Shown here: piece after piece, positions 37,286-45,453 of the stretch | Layout: every line of letters begins with the position of its first letter | How positions within the stretch are numbered: position 1 is the first letter of the stretch | Source of the DNA: Deinococcus humi | GTDB lineage: Bacteria; Deinococcota; Deinococci; Deinococcales; Deinococcaceae | Direction: 5' to 3' | NCBI RefSeq assembly: GCF_014201875.1 | Contig: NZ_JACHFL010000002.1 | Location: 62,001 to 126,000 of the forward strand | Length of the DNA stretch: 64,000 nucleotides | The notes under the pieces: model-generated | Databases searched by the model: none | What the model was told of the DNA's origin: nothing | What the model saw: the letters and a program-made list of their open reading frames with translations, nothing else | Program-made: the position numbers and the translations under genes

Positions 37286-38092
37286 ATGGCGGATGACCTC
37301 GAAAGACCACAGCGCCGCGCCGAACGTCAGGCCCGGCGGCGTGACGATCCCCTTTCCCTTCTCGGCGGCACCCTGATTGCGCTGCTGGCCATCGGTCTGA
37401 TTTTCAGCGAGGGCAGTGCGCTGGTGGGCGTGACCCTGCTGGGACTGGTGGCCCTGCTCGCGGCCCTCTATTTCAGCTCGGTGCAGGCGCAGCGGGGGAT
37501 GGCCACGTTGTTGACCCTGCCGGGGTTTAAACGCGGCGTCCAGCTGATCATTCCCGTGTTTGCGGTCACCAGCATCTTTACTGAGGGCAATGTCTTGCTG
37601 ATGGTTTTCGTGCTGGTGGTGGCGGCGCTGGGGCTGGCCGCCGCCATGCTGACGGTTCGCACCGGCACAGCTGACGCTCGGCAGGTGAAGGAACAGGACA
37701 TTCAGCCGCCTGTCGCCCTTCCGGCGCAGTCCAGCGGCGAGACCTTCTCCGAAATCGACCTCCGCGCCCTGTGCCGGGGGCTGCCCCCCGCCGTGGCCGG
37801 ACAGGTCTTTGCCACCGTGGAGCATCTGGAAACGGTGGCTGCCGAGGCGAAACGCAATGGGGATACCCGCCGGTCCTACGACGCCCGCCAGGGCCTGACC
37901 GATTATCTACCCAACACAGTCAACGCCTGGAAAGCCCAGGCCGAGGACCAGCGTGATCTGGGCGAACTGACGCGGGCGCTGGAGCAGGTGCGCGAGATTG
38001 CGGGGGCAGAGGATTCCGGCGGCGAGGCCGGACGACGGGCCTGGGAAACGCAGCAACGCTTTCTGGCAGCCCGCAAGGGCGAGAAGGACTGA
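37286..38092 (+). CDS. Membrane protein with cytoplasmic helical domain
   Basis: A 268-aa protein with a basic N-terminus (QRRAERQARRRDD), about four membrane helices between 25 and 130, and a soluble C-terminal part that reads LPPAVAGQVFATVEHLETVAAEAKR and LTDYLPNTVNAWKAQ. The latter recalls the XpaC/TelA-type helical domain with its Y-L-P-x-T motif, but I am not confident of the family. A CATAAT-like box lies 10 nt upstream of the ATG. Confidence 0.65.
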   Translation: MADDLERPQRRAERQARRRDDPLSLLGGTLIALLAIGLIFSEGSALVGVTLLGLVALLAALYFSSVQAQRGMATLLTLPGFKRGVQLIIPVFAVTSIFTEGNVLLMVFVLVVAALGLAAAMLTVRTGTADARQVKEQDIQPPVALPAQSSGETFSEIDLRALCRGLPPAVAGQVFATVEHLETVAAEAKRNGDTRRSYDARQGLTDYLPNTVNAWKAQAEDQRDLGELTRALEQVREIAGAEDSGGEAGRRAWETQQRFLAARKGEKD

Positions 38093-38201
38093 GGATACGG
38101 GACGTTGGGATTCACTTTCGGCTGACGATCTCTCACCCCTGCCTCCGCTATAAGTGGAGGACGTATTTTCTCCTTCCCTCTTTTCTGCCACAGGAGGACG
38201 C

Positions 38202-38828
38202 ATGAGCCGTCGCCGCCCCAATTTGAACACCCTGATCCGCGTGACCAAGGCCCTGCGGGAACCCGAAGCCAAGCCGGGCGAGGGCGGCGGTTTCCGTGAA
38301 ACGGCCCGCCGCGCCGCCCAGAGCGCCCTGAACGACCCGCGCGTGCAGAGCGCCGCCGGACTGGTGCGTGACCGCGCCGAAGCGGTCCGCATCCGTGTGG
38401 GCGACACCGCAGACCGCAATCTGGAGCGCCTGATTGACGAGTCGCGGGCCCGTCGGGGCGAGGCCACGCCGGAAGAGGTGGCCGCACTGCTCGAGCAGCG
38501 CCGCAGCGAACGCGACGCCCGCATCCGCCGGGCGTTGGCCCGTCAGGAACTGCTGAACCGTGCCGAGACCCCTGAGCAGCGCCAGATCCTGACGCTGGTG
38601 GCCGGGGTCACGGGCTGGGCGGGCGGCGCACCGGAGGCGGGACCACTGCGTTACACCGCGCTGCTGGACCGCCTAGCCCCCGGTGGCAGCGCCGAGATGG
38701 AAATGGCGGTCCACCGCGCCCTGTGGACACTGGCCGAACGCCGCGTGCTGTCGGTGTCGCCGCACGGCGTCGTGAGCGCCGTACAACAGCTGGACCAGGG
38801 GCGGGCAGCGCTGCCGGAAAGCGGCTGA
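38202..38828 (+). CDS. Highly charged cytoplasmic protein of unknown function
   Basis: A 208-aa Arg/Ala/Glu-rich protein (RETARRAAQSALNDPRVQSAAG; EEVAALLEQRRSERDARIRRAL in outline), largely helical, with a small C-terminal domain that may be a winged helix (AVHRALWTLAERRVLSVSPHGVVSAV). It starts at an ATG 7 nt after AGGAGG; a TATAAG -10 candidate lies at 38149-38154. No family recognised. Confidence 0.65.
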   Translation: MSRRRPNLNTLIRVTKALREPEAKPGEGGGFRETARRAAQSALNDPRVQSAAGLVRDRAEAVRIRVGDTADRNLERLIDESRARRGEATPEEVAALLEQRRSERDARIRRALARQELLNRAETPEQRQILTLVAGVTGWAGGAPEAGPLRYTALLDRLAPGGSAEMEMAVHRALWTLAERRVLSVSPHGVVSAVQQLDQGRAALPESG

Positions 38829-38869
38829 GAGACGGGGCCTGGCCCGTCGCCGCTGTCCTGCGCCCGCGC

Positions 38870-39334
38870 TTACGCCAGCGTTCCCCCCGCCGCGCTCATG
38901 GCCGTGCCCATGTTCTCGAAGGTCTTTTCGATCAGCTTCTTGGCCTGAGCGTCCAGCATGCGCCCGCCCACCGAGGCCACCGGACCACGCATATTGGCCT
39001 CGCCGGTCCAGTCCAGGGTGGTGGTGCCGTCGTGGTTGTCCAGCACGTTCGCGCCCGCCGTCAGGTCCACCACGCTGCCCAGGCCGCCGCCGCGCACGTT
39101 GACGTTCACGCGCCCCGCCGCCTCGTCGGGCAGCACCTCAATCTTGAACTTGAACTTGCCGCGCACCATGCCCACACCCACCTGCACGGTGGCCTCCATG
39201 TGCGTGGCATCCTGCACGACAACCTCCTGAACATCGGGCAGGCAACGCGCCACGCGTTCGGGATCCTGTACGAAGGCCCACACGACGGCGGGGGCGGCTT
39301 TGACCTGTTCCTGACCTGAGTAATTGAGTTTCAT
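38870..39334 (-). CDS. CoxG-like carbon monoxide dehydrogenase subunit G (SRPBCC fold)
   Basis: A 154-aa CoxG-family protein: MKLNYSGQEQVKAAPAVVWA, RVARCLPDVQEV and a C-terminal amphipathic helix LDAQAKKLIEKTFENMG. CoxG helps recruit or mature molybdenum-containing CO dehydrogenase-type hydroxylases at the membrane. AAGGAG before the ATG fixes this start; the frame open to 39577 is not used. The neighbour MocA is a molybdenum-cofactor cytidylyltransferase, which supports a shared role. Confidence 0.9.
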   Translation of the reverse strand: MKLNYSGQEQVKAAPAVVWAFVQDPERVARCLPDVQEVVVQDATHMEATVQVGVGMVRGKFKFKIEVLPDEAAGRVNVNVRGGGLGSVVDLTAGANVLDNHDGTTTLDWTGEANMRGPVASVGGRMLDAQAKKLIEKTFENMGTAMSAAGGTLA

Positions 39335-39519
39335 GCTTGACGCTCCTTTGGAAACTTTGAAGAGGTGGGGCAGCGGTTGAGGTGCCGGGGCTCCTGTGAT
39401 TGTAGGGGGGCCAGAGACCAGGGACGATGAACGCGCCTCCTGTTTTTCTTGTGGGCCGTGGTTCAGCCGTGTGCGTGTTTCACTCCCGCCAGCTGCGTTG
39501 CCCTGTACTACCATGCGCC

Positions 39520-40149
39520 ATGCCCCCTCAGCCCCTTCCGGTCGCGGGTGTCCTGCTCGCCGCTGGCCGCAGCACACGCATGGGCCATCCCAAACAGCTT
39601 GCGCCCCTGAATGGGCAACCGCTGTGTATGTACGCGGCGCGGGCGCTGGCGCAGGTCTACGCCCCGCTGCTGGCCGTCATTCCCCCCGGCGAGGTGGGCG
39701 AGGGTATTCGGGCGGCGCTGTCTGACCTGCCGTTCTCATTCGCCGTCAATCCGCAGCCGGAGCGGGGGCTGGCCTCCTCCTTCCGGGTGGCCGCCGAACA
39801 CCTGCCGCCTGGTGTGGGCGGCGCAGCTTTTGCGCTGGGCGATATGCCGCTGGTAACGGCAGAGCTTCATGCTTCGCTGCTTGCGGCATTCCGGGAAACG
39901 GCCCCCTCGGTCGTGCTGTCGGCCTACGGCGAGGGGAATGAGGCGGTCCACGCCCCTCCGCATCTGCTGCGGGCAGACCTTCTGCCCGAACTGCTGACGC
40001 TGAGCGACACCGATCACGGCCCCCGCCGGGTGATCGGGGCGCGTGCCCAGGCGGCGGTGACGCTGCACTTTCCTGCCGCGCTGCTGCTGGATGTCGATAC
40101 CCCTGAGGGATTGGCCAGGGCGGAGGCGGCGCTGAAGGAGAGGGGCTGA
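39520..40149 (+). CDS. mocA: Molybdenum cofactor cytidylyltransferase-like NTP transferase
   Basis: A 209-aa MobA/MocA-type nucleotidyltransferase with the N-terminal NTP-binding motif GVLLAAGRSTRMGHPKQLAPL and the ALGDMPLV metal-binding strand. MocA makes the cytosine-dinucleotide form of the cofactor used by xanthine and CO dehydrogenase-type enzymes. The start at 39520 gives a normal N-terminus; the frame is open to 39427. It is divergent from coxG. The hydroxylase itself is not in the window. Confidence 0.88.
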   Translation: MPPQPLPVAGVLLAAGRSTRMGHPKQLAPLNGQPLCMYAARALAQVYAPLLAVIPPGEVGEGIRAALSDLPFSFAVNPQPERGLASSFRVAAEHLPPGVGGAAFALGDMPLVTAELHASLLAAFRETAPSVVLSAYGEGNEAVHAPPHLLRADLLPELLTLSDTDHGPRRVIGARAQAAVTLHFPAALLLDVDTPEGLARAEAALKERG

Positions 40150-40188
40150 ACGGTTGAGTCCGCCGCGCCGCGCTACCCTGAAGATCTG

Positions 40189-41463
40189 ATGTCTGAAGCT
40201 GCCCCCCAGAGTGCCCCACAACCCGAAGTCTTAACCCTGGAAATAGAGAAGCTCGTCGCGGGGGGGCTGGGGCTGGCCCGTGACGAGGGCGGCGTGGTGC
40301 TGGTGCGCGGCGCGCTTCCCGGCGAGCGGGTGCGCGCGGCGGTTCGCTCAGGCCGGGGCGTGCGTCAGGGCGTGACGCTGGAGGTCCTGCGCTCAAGTCC
40401 AGACCGGGTGGACGGCCCGCAACTGCCCACTGCCGATCTGGCCCACGCCAGCTACGGCGCGCAGTTGCGGTACAAACGCGACTTCGTGCGGGAGGCACTC
40501 AGCCGGATTGCCAAGCTGAGTCACGGGGTCAACGAGACCGTGCCCAGTCCCAGCGAATGGCATTACCGCAACACCGCGCAGTATCTGGTCACACCCGCTG
40601 GCCTGGCCTACCGGGAGCGGCGCGGCAATGAGCCGCTGGTGGTGGGCGAAGATCCGCTCGTGATGGAAGCCATCTCGGCCATCGTGCAGAAGATCGATCC
40701 GGTGCATCTGGATCCGGCGAGCGAAGTTGCCTTCCGCGCCAGCGCGCTGACCGGGGAAGTGGTGGCCGCGCTGATCGGGGCCGGGGAGCCGCGCGTGTTC
40801 CTGCGGGCCAGCGATCACCTGATGGACGCCGGGGTGGTGGGGGTCTCGCTGGCCCAGCCGGCTGGACGCCGTTTCAGCGCGGGGGTGCGCCTGATCGCCG
40901 GGGAATCGGAGATTCGCGAGCAGTTCGGGCGCGTGCAGGTCAGCGTGAGTGCCACCGGTTTCGCTCAGGTCAATCCGGCGGCGGCGGGCCTGGCCTACGT
41001 GAGCGCTGCCGAACTCGCGGGCAGCGGCGAGCACGCTGTGGACCTGTACGGCGGCGCGGGCGCAATTGGCCGTCACCTGGCCCCCAACTTCCGCCGCGTG
41101 ACCGTGCTGGACGCCTCGCCCGAGGCCCTGGCGCGTGGGCGGCAGGACGTGGCCGAGAGTGTCGCGGCAGGAAGGCCAGAGGGCAACGTCACCTACCGCG
41201 ACGGCGACGCCGCCCGCTTCAGCGAACTGGGCACCGATGTGATCGTTGTCGATCCCCCGCGCGCCGGGCTGGAGGAGGGAGCGCGGGTTCACATCGACTC
41301 CAGCACGGCGGACCGTCTGGTTTACATCTCCTGCGATCCGGCCACCTGGGCGCGCGACGTGGGTGATCTGGTGCGGCGGGGCTGGAAGCTGGGCGAGGTC
41401 ACGCCACACGACTTCTATCCGCAGACCAGCCATGTGGAAATCGTCAGCGTGCTGAACCGCTGA
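40189..41463 (+). CDS. TrmA/RlmD-like RNA m5U methyltransferase
   Basis: A 424-aa class I SAM-dependent RNA methyltransferase. It has an N-terminal TRAM domain ([26 protein letters not shown] in outline), SAM motif [23 protein letters not shown] and the catalytic Cys in [14 protein letters not shown], with TSHVEIV at the end. The cysteines that bind the Fe-S cluster in RlmD-type enzymes (C-x5-C-G-G-C region) are absent: the region reads [19 protein letters not shown]. It therefore belongs to a cluster-free variant. Target site unknown. Confidence 0.9.
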   Translation: MSEAAPQSAPQPEVLTLEIEKLVAGGLGLARDEGGVVLVRGALPGERVRAAVRSGRGVRQGVTLEVLRSSPDRVDGPQLPTADLAHASYGAQLRYKRDFVREALSRIAKLSHGVNETVPSPSEWHYRNTAQYLVTPAGLAYRERRGNEPLVVGEDPLVMEAISAIVQKIDPVHLDPASEVAFRASALTGEVVAALIGAGEPRVFLRASDHLMDAGVVGVSLAQPAGRRFSAGVRLIAGESEIREQFGRVQVSVSATGFAQVNPAAAGLAYVSAAELAGSGEHAVDLYGGAGAIGRHLAPNFRRVTVLDASPEALARGRQDVAESVAAGRPEGNVTYRDGDAARFSELGTDVIVVDPPRAGLEEGARVHIDSSTADRLVYISCDPATWARDVGDLVRRGWKLGEVTPHDFYPQTSHVEIVSVLNR

Positions 41464-41520
41464 GGGTCCCTTGGCAAGTCTTTCACGCCGCTATGCAACG
41501 CAGGCGGTAGCGTGAACCCC

Positions 41521-41928
41521 ATGAAAGCTGGCCTCCTGCTCCTGCCCGCCATGCTGTTGAGCGGCTGCCAGGCACCCCGGCCAGACCCGGAAGCTGCCCA
41601 GCAGATCGCCGACCTCAGCGCCCGTATCGACGCGCTTGAAGGTGAAGTGTCCGAATTGAAAGCTCGAAGGCCGAACAGCAGCACGCCCAGTGCCGGCGAC
41701 GTGACGGCCCGCGCCGCCGCCCAGAACTGCGCCATCGCGCTGGCCCGCGCGCTGGAACTGTTTCGCCAGAGCAGTCTGGGCAACCGCTACCCTGGACCAT
41801 CGCAGGTGGTCCTGCCTGACGCCTGCGAGGGCCAGCGCTTGGGCTGGAAGAAGCTGGAGGCAGGGCAGTACACCTTTGCCATCACCAACCGCAACGGTGA
41901 GGTGCTGGCGCAGCAGAGCGGCCGCTGA
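41521..41928 (+). CDS. Lipoprotein with short coiled coil
   Basis: A 135-aa protein with the lipobox signal MKAGLLLLPAMLLSGC (lipidated C16), then a leucine-heptad segment IADLSARIDALEGEVSELKAR and a small C-terminal domain with two Cys (AAQNCAIAL, LPDACEGQ). The start is set by TAGCGT (41508-41513) ending 7 nt before the ATG (leaderless). No family recognised; it could be a trimeric envelope lipoprotein. Confidence 0.75.
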   Translation: MKAGLLLLPAMLLSGCQAPRPDPEAAQQIADLSARIDALEGEVSELKARRPNSSTPSAGDVTARAAAQNCAIALARALELFRQSSLGNRYPGPSQVVLPDACEGQRLGWKKLEAGQYTFAITNRNGEVLAQQSGR

Positions 41929-41931
41929 AGT

Positions 41932-42423
41932 CTAACGGCCCAGCATCACATAACTCAGCGCCACCGGATCGTCGGTGCGCTCGTCTTCCAGCAGCACGCC
42001 GAAGGTGGTCACCCGCTCGCCCGTGAAACCCACCACGAAGGCCCACACCTGATCGGGCATCTTCTCGTAGATCGAGCTGCGGACATACATCGCCTCGTCG
42101 CCCTGCATGAAGGTTCGCTCGCGCACCAGCTGGGTTTCCTTGCCGTACTGCTCGATGCCCGTCTTGCGGAAGGCGGTGAAGCCGGCCAGCGTGCCCCACT
42201 GCCCCTGCACGTCCGGCGTGAAGGCGTTCCACAGGCGGTCCAGCTTGAGCGCCAGGAATTCGGTCATCAGCGCCCGACCACGCGTGAAGGCGGCCTGCTC
42301 GGCGGGGGTGCGGCTGGCGGCAGACGCCGGGGGTTTGGTGGGGAGGGGCGTTCCGCTTTGCGCCAGCGCCAACCCATTCAGCACCAGCAGGGCGAGGGCC
42401 ATCGTGGACGTTCTGGCATTCAT
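41932..42423 (-). CDS. Exported DUF3887-like protein
   Basis: A 163-aa protein with a Sec signal (MNARTSTMALALLVLNGLAL, cleavage near LAQ-SG) and a domain of the DUF3887/NTF2-like type: EFLALKLDRLWNAFTPDVQGQWG, then strands MYVRSSIYEKM and VWAFVVGF. Such domains often precede alpha/beta hydrolases; here it is alone. TACGCT lies 5 nt before the ATG, close to leaderless spacing. It is convergent with the lipoprotein gene, with 3 bp between stops. Confidence 0.75.
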   Translation of the reverse strand: MNARTSTMALALLVLNGLALAQSGTPLPTKPPASAASRTPAEQAAFTRGRALMTEFLALKLDRLWNAFTPDVQGQWGTLAGFTAFRKTGIEQYGKETQLVRERTFMQGDEAMYVRSSIYEKMPDQVWAFVVGFTGERVTTFGVLLEDERTDDPVALSYVMLGR

Positions 42424-42478
42424 TCCTCAGCGTACCCGCCGGAAGCGGGCCGGGTTGTCAGATGGCAGACCATCGGGG

Positions 42479-43318
42479 TCAGTCCAGTCGTGGCGGTGTC
42501 TGGCCCAGCAGCCGCTCGATCACCACAGCCACGCCGTCCTGGGCGTTGCTGAGGGTGACCTCGTCTGCCGCACTCAGCGCCTTGGCCTCGGCATTCGCCA
42601 TCGCCACGCCGCGCCCGGCCCAGGCGAGCATCTCGGCGTCGTTGGGGGCGTCCCCGAAGGCCAGCACCTCGTCCCTGGCGATCCCCAGTTTCTCGCACAG
42701 CCGTGACAGGCCCCACGCCTTGCTGACGCCCTCGGCCAGCACTTCCAGAAACGGCGCGCCGCTGTGGGTCACCGCGTAGCCGCCCAGCGTCAGGGCCTGG
42801 ACTTCCGCCTGCAGTTCGCGCGGGGTCAGCGTCGGGTGGCGCACGATGAATTTCAGGCTGGGTTCGGCCAGCACCTCGTCCAGCAGAAAACGCCCCATCT
42901 CGCCTGGTTCGCGCTTGTGATCCTCGAAATGCGCCAGTTCGGCGTAGCCTGTCTGGGCGACGAACACCTCACCCCCACGCCGCACACTGACGAACAGCAC
43001 CCCGGGAACGCGCTCGGACAGGGCCTCGGCCAGCGCGCGTTGCGCCGCCACGTCCACATGTGCCTCGAACAGCACCTCCCCAGTGGTCAGGTGCAGCCCG
43101 TGAGCGCCGTTGCCGCACAGTGCCCACCCCGTGAAGGCTGCCGCCTCTGCAATCCGCCGGACGCCACGCGGTTGCCGGGCTGTGACCGGCACGACGAGGA
43201 TCCCCGCTGCCCGCGCCGCGTCCAGGGCCCGGCGGGTGCGCGGGCTGACGCTCAGGTCCGGGCGCAGCAGCGTGCCGTCCAGATCGGTGGCAATCAGGCG
43301 AATGGACATGGCCGCCAT
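42479..43318 (-). CDS. HAD-superfamily phosphatase, Cof type (IIB)
   Basis: A 279-aa HAD-IIB hydrolase with motif [12 protein letters not shown], motif [10 protein letters not shown] (Thr), a cap domain and motif [19 protein letters not shown]. Asp D13 or so is the nucleophile. Substrates are likely sugar phosphates, unspecified. It starts 2 nt after the acpS stop (MAAM; an internal ATG at 43309 is an alternative), so it is co-transcribed with acpS. A paralogue lies at 33081. Confidence 0.92.
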   Translation of the reverse strand: MAAMSIRLIATDLDGTLLRPDLSVSPRTRRALDAARAAGILVVPVTARQPRGVRRIAEAAAFTGWALCGNGAHGLHLTTGEVLFEAHVDVAAQRALAEALSERVPGVLFVSVRRGGEVFVAQTGYAELAHFEDHKREPGEMGRFLLDEVLAEPSLKFIVRHPTLTPRELQAEVQALTLGGYAVTHSGAPFLEVLAEGVSKAWGLSRLCEKLGIARDEVLAFGDAPNDAEMLAWAGRGVAMANAEAKALSAADEVTLSNAQDGVAVVIERLLGQTPPRLD

Positions 43319-43320
43319 GC

Positions 43321-43704
43321 TTAACGCTCCTCCAGCACCACGACCGCAGAGGCGTGTTCTTTGGTGTGCGTCAGCGTCAGGTGGGCTGCCCAGCCCTGCG
43401 CCTTCATCTCGGCCTCGATCTCGGGAACAAAGGCCAGGAAGGGCCGGGTGAACCGGAAGGGACCGTCCGGCGTGGCGTGGCGCACCACCCACACGTCGCG
43501 CCAGCCGTGCGGCCTGGGCCAGACCTTCTGAAAGGCTTCCTTGGCTGCGAAACGGGCGGCCAGACTGGGGGCCGGGTCGCTCAGGCGGGCGCAGTAGGCC
43601 AGTTCCTCGGGGGTAAACAGCCGCTCGGCGCGCGGCCCCTCACGCTCCAGCATGCGCCGGATCCGCGCGATCTCGATCAGGTCATGGCCCACGGCAACGA
43701 TCAT
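43321..43704 (-). CDS. acpS: Holo-[acyl-carrier-protein] synthase
   Basis: AcpS transfers 4'-phosphopantetheine from CoA to ACP, activating fatty-acid synthesis. The 127-aa protein has both Mg-binding motifs: [11 protein letters not shown] with D8 and FAAKEAFQK with E56, and the C-terminal [19 protein letters not shown] (43717-43712) ends 7 nt before the ATG (leaderless). The 37-bp gap to the divergent MNT-HEPN gene contains both start signals back to back. Confidence 0.96.
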   Translation of the reverse strand: MIVAVGHDLIEIARIRRMLEREGPRAERLFTPEELAYCARLSDPAPSLAARFAAKEAFQKVWPRPHGWRDVWVVRHATPDGPFRFTRPFLAFVPEIEAEMKAQGWAAHLTLTHTKEHASAVVVLEER

Positions 43705-43741
43705 GACCGTGATGGTAGTGCGCGGCGGGTATCTTCAGACG

Positions 43742-44434
43742 GTGAAACCAGAGCCGACCCTCTTTCCCGACACCAGCCTGCAGGAGGTGGCGCGCCTCAT
43801 CCGCTCCGTGGAGGACCAGTGGCGCCGCATGGGCGTGTCCCGTGTGCGGATTTTCGGCTCGGTGGCGCGCGGCGAGGCCACCGACCTGTCGGACGTGGAC
43901 CTGCTGGTGGACTTCGCGGCTGAGGCGGGCCTGCTGGACCTGATGAACGTCAAGGACCTGCTGGAGGACACCCTGCGCCGCCGCATCGACGTGCTGACCG
44001 AGGGCGGCCTCAAGCCGCAACTGCGCCGCGAGATCCTGAGCGACGCGGTTGACGTGTTGAATGTGCCACCTCACCCGCACACCACCTTCCGGCGCAAACG
44101 CTGGCGCTGGAGGCTGCATGACGTGCTGGACGCCCTGGACCGCGTGCGCGCCTACACGGCGGACCACACCCTGGACAGCTTTATCGCCGACGAGCGCAGC
44201 CGCGACGCCGTGCTGCGAAACCTCGCGCGGCTGGGCGAGACCACCAAGTTCATCCCGCAGAGTGTGGAGGACCGCCACCCGCAGGTGCCGTGGGCCTACC
44301 TGCGCGACATCCGCAATCTGGTGGCGCACGACTATTTCGGGATCGATCCGGCGCTGGTGTGGCACACGGCCACTTCGGAGCTGATCAACATCCGCCCCGC
44401 CCTGCAACAGCTGGCGGACGGGAGAGAGGAGTAA
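43742..44434 (+). CDS. Single-chain MntA-HepT fusion (MNT nucleotidyltransferase + HEPN nuclease)
   Basis: A 230-aa protein that fuses the two parts of a known toxin-antitoxin pair. Residues about 15-108 are an MNT domain with FGSVARGEATDLSDVDLLV, the exact GSX10DXD motif (G39, S40, D51, D53) and a third acid D83 in RRIDVLT. Residues about 122-225 are a DUF86/HEPN domain with RNLVAHDY, the exact RX4HXY motif (R191, H196, Y198). In two-gene systems MntA adds AMP to that Tyr to silence the HepT RNase. A basic linker (FRRKRWRWR) joins them. The GTG start is fixed by TATCTT (43730-43735) ending 6 nt before it. Confidence 0.88.
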   Translation: MKPEPTLFPDTSLQEVARLIRSVEDQWRRMGVSRVRIFGSVARGEATDLSDVDLLVDFAAEAGLLDLMNVKDLLEDTLRRRIDVLTEGGLKPQLRREILSDAVDVLNVPPHPHTTFRRKRWRWRLHDVLDALDRVRAYTADHTLDSFIADERSRDAVLRNLARLGETTKFIPQSVEDRHPQVPWAYLRDIRNLVAHDYFGIDPALVWHTATSELINIRPALQQLADGREE

Positions 44435-44490
44435 CGGTTCGCCGGGCGATGACCGGGCTGTTCCCCCTGGCAAACGCCTGAACAGTGCAT

Positions 44491-45453
44491 TCAGTTCCAG
44501 GCCAGCCCCGCCCGCGTCTGCCAGTACTGCTGTGGCGACTCAGCCAAGCCCACCAGCGCAGGGAAATCGCCACGCAACTCCAGTGCCCGCAGATTGCTCT
44601 CCAGCTGCTCCGGAGTGGTCGCGCCGCTCAGCACCACGTCGACCCACGGCTGCGCGAGGGCGGCGGCCAGCGCGACAGCGTCGGGAGTGGCGTTCCATTC
44701 GTGGCAGACCTGTGCCATCGCGGGCGGGATGTCGCCCCGTCCGGTCAGCCGTCCGTTGGCCACCGCCTCCTTGATCACCACGGCCCAGCCGGCCTCATGG
44801 GCCTCGGCCAGCGCTGCGCCCGCCGAGGGCTCCAGCACGTTCCAGGTGGCCTGCACGGCGCTCAAAGGATTGACGCCGTCCACCGTGACTGCCCGCGCCC
44901 GCCGCAACGTGTCGGCCTGCCCCGGTCCGCTGGTGGACAGACCCACGCGCACACCCGAAGCTGCCAGTTCGGCCAGCCGCGCCAGCACCTGCCTGTTTTC
45001 CAGCACGCCCGTCTCCAGCGTCGCGGAGTGGATCAGATAGAGGTCCGGGGCGCGGCCCAGGCTGGACAGCGTTTCGGGCCACTGCCGTTCCAGCGTGTCC
45101 AGATCGTGACTCTTGACCTCGTGCGTGTCGGCATCGGTGCGCCAAGCCGCCACATAGGTATAGCCCCACTTGCTGCCGACCGTTACCCCTCCAGAGGAGA
45201 CGCCGTGGCCGCGCTCCCGGAGCCAGCTCCCCAGGAACTCCTCGGCACGGCCGTAACTGCGGGCGGCATCGAAGTAACGGATTCCGGCGCTCCAGGCGGT
45301 GTCCAGCACGTGCCAGGCGTGATCGCGCATGGCCTGCGGCGTCTTGTCGGCCAGATCATCGCCGTGCCCCAGATTGATGTAGCCGGGCCGTCCCAGCGCG
45401 GCCAGACCTAGGCCCAGGCGGGGGGAATGCGGTGGCAGCAGGGGAGAGGTCAT
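44491..45453 (-). CDS. Aldo/keto reductase
   Basis: A 320-aa NADPH-dependent oxidoreductase with the full catalytic tetrad: D62 and Y67 in YFDAARSYGRAEE, K95 in VGSKWGY and H142 in LYLIHSA. It reduces aldehydes or ketones; the substrate is unknown. The first ATG (45453) overlaps the upstream nucleotidyltransferase stop by 4 bp. The very long frame extending to 46050 is spurious. It is the last gene of the leftward run that includes RidA. Confidence 0.93.
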   Translation of the reverse strand: MTSPLLPPHSPRLGLGLAALGRPGYINLGHGDDLADKTPQAMRDHAWHVLDTAWSAGIRYFDAARSYGRAEEFLGSWLRERGHGVSSGGVTVGSKWGYTYVAAWRTDADTHEVKSHDLDTLERQWPETLSSLGRAPDLYLIHSATLETGVLENRQVLARLAELAASGVRVGLSTSGPGQADTLRRARAVTVDGVNPLSAVQATWNVLEPSAGAALAEAHEAGWAVVIKEAVANGRLTGRGDIPPAMAQVCHEWNATPDAVALAAALAQPWVDVVLSGATTPEQLESNLRALELRGDFPALVGLAESPQQYWQTRAGLAWN

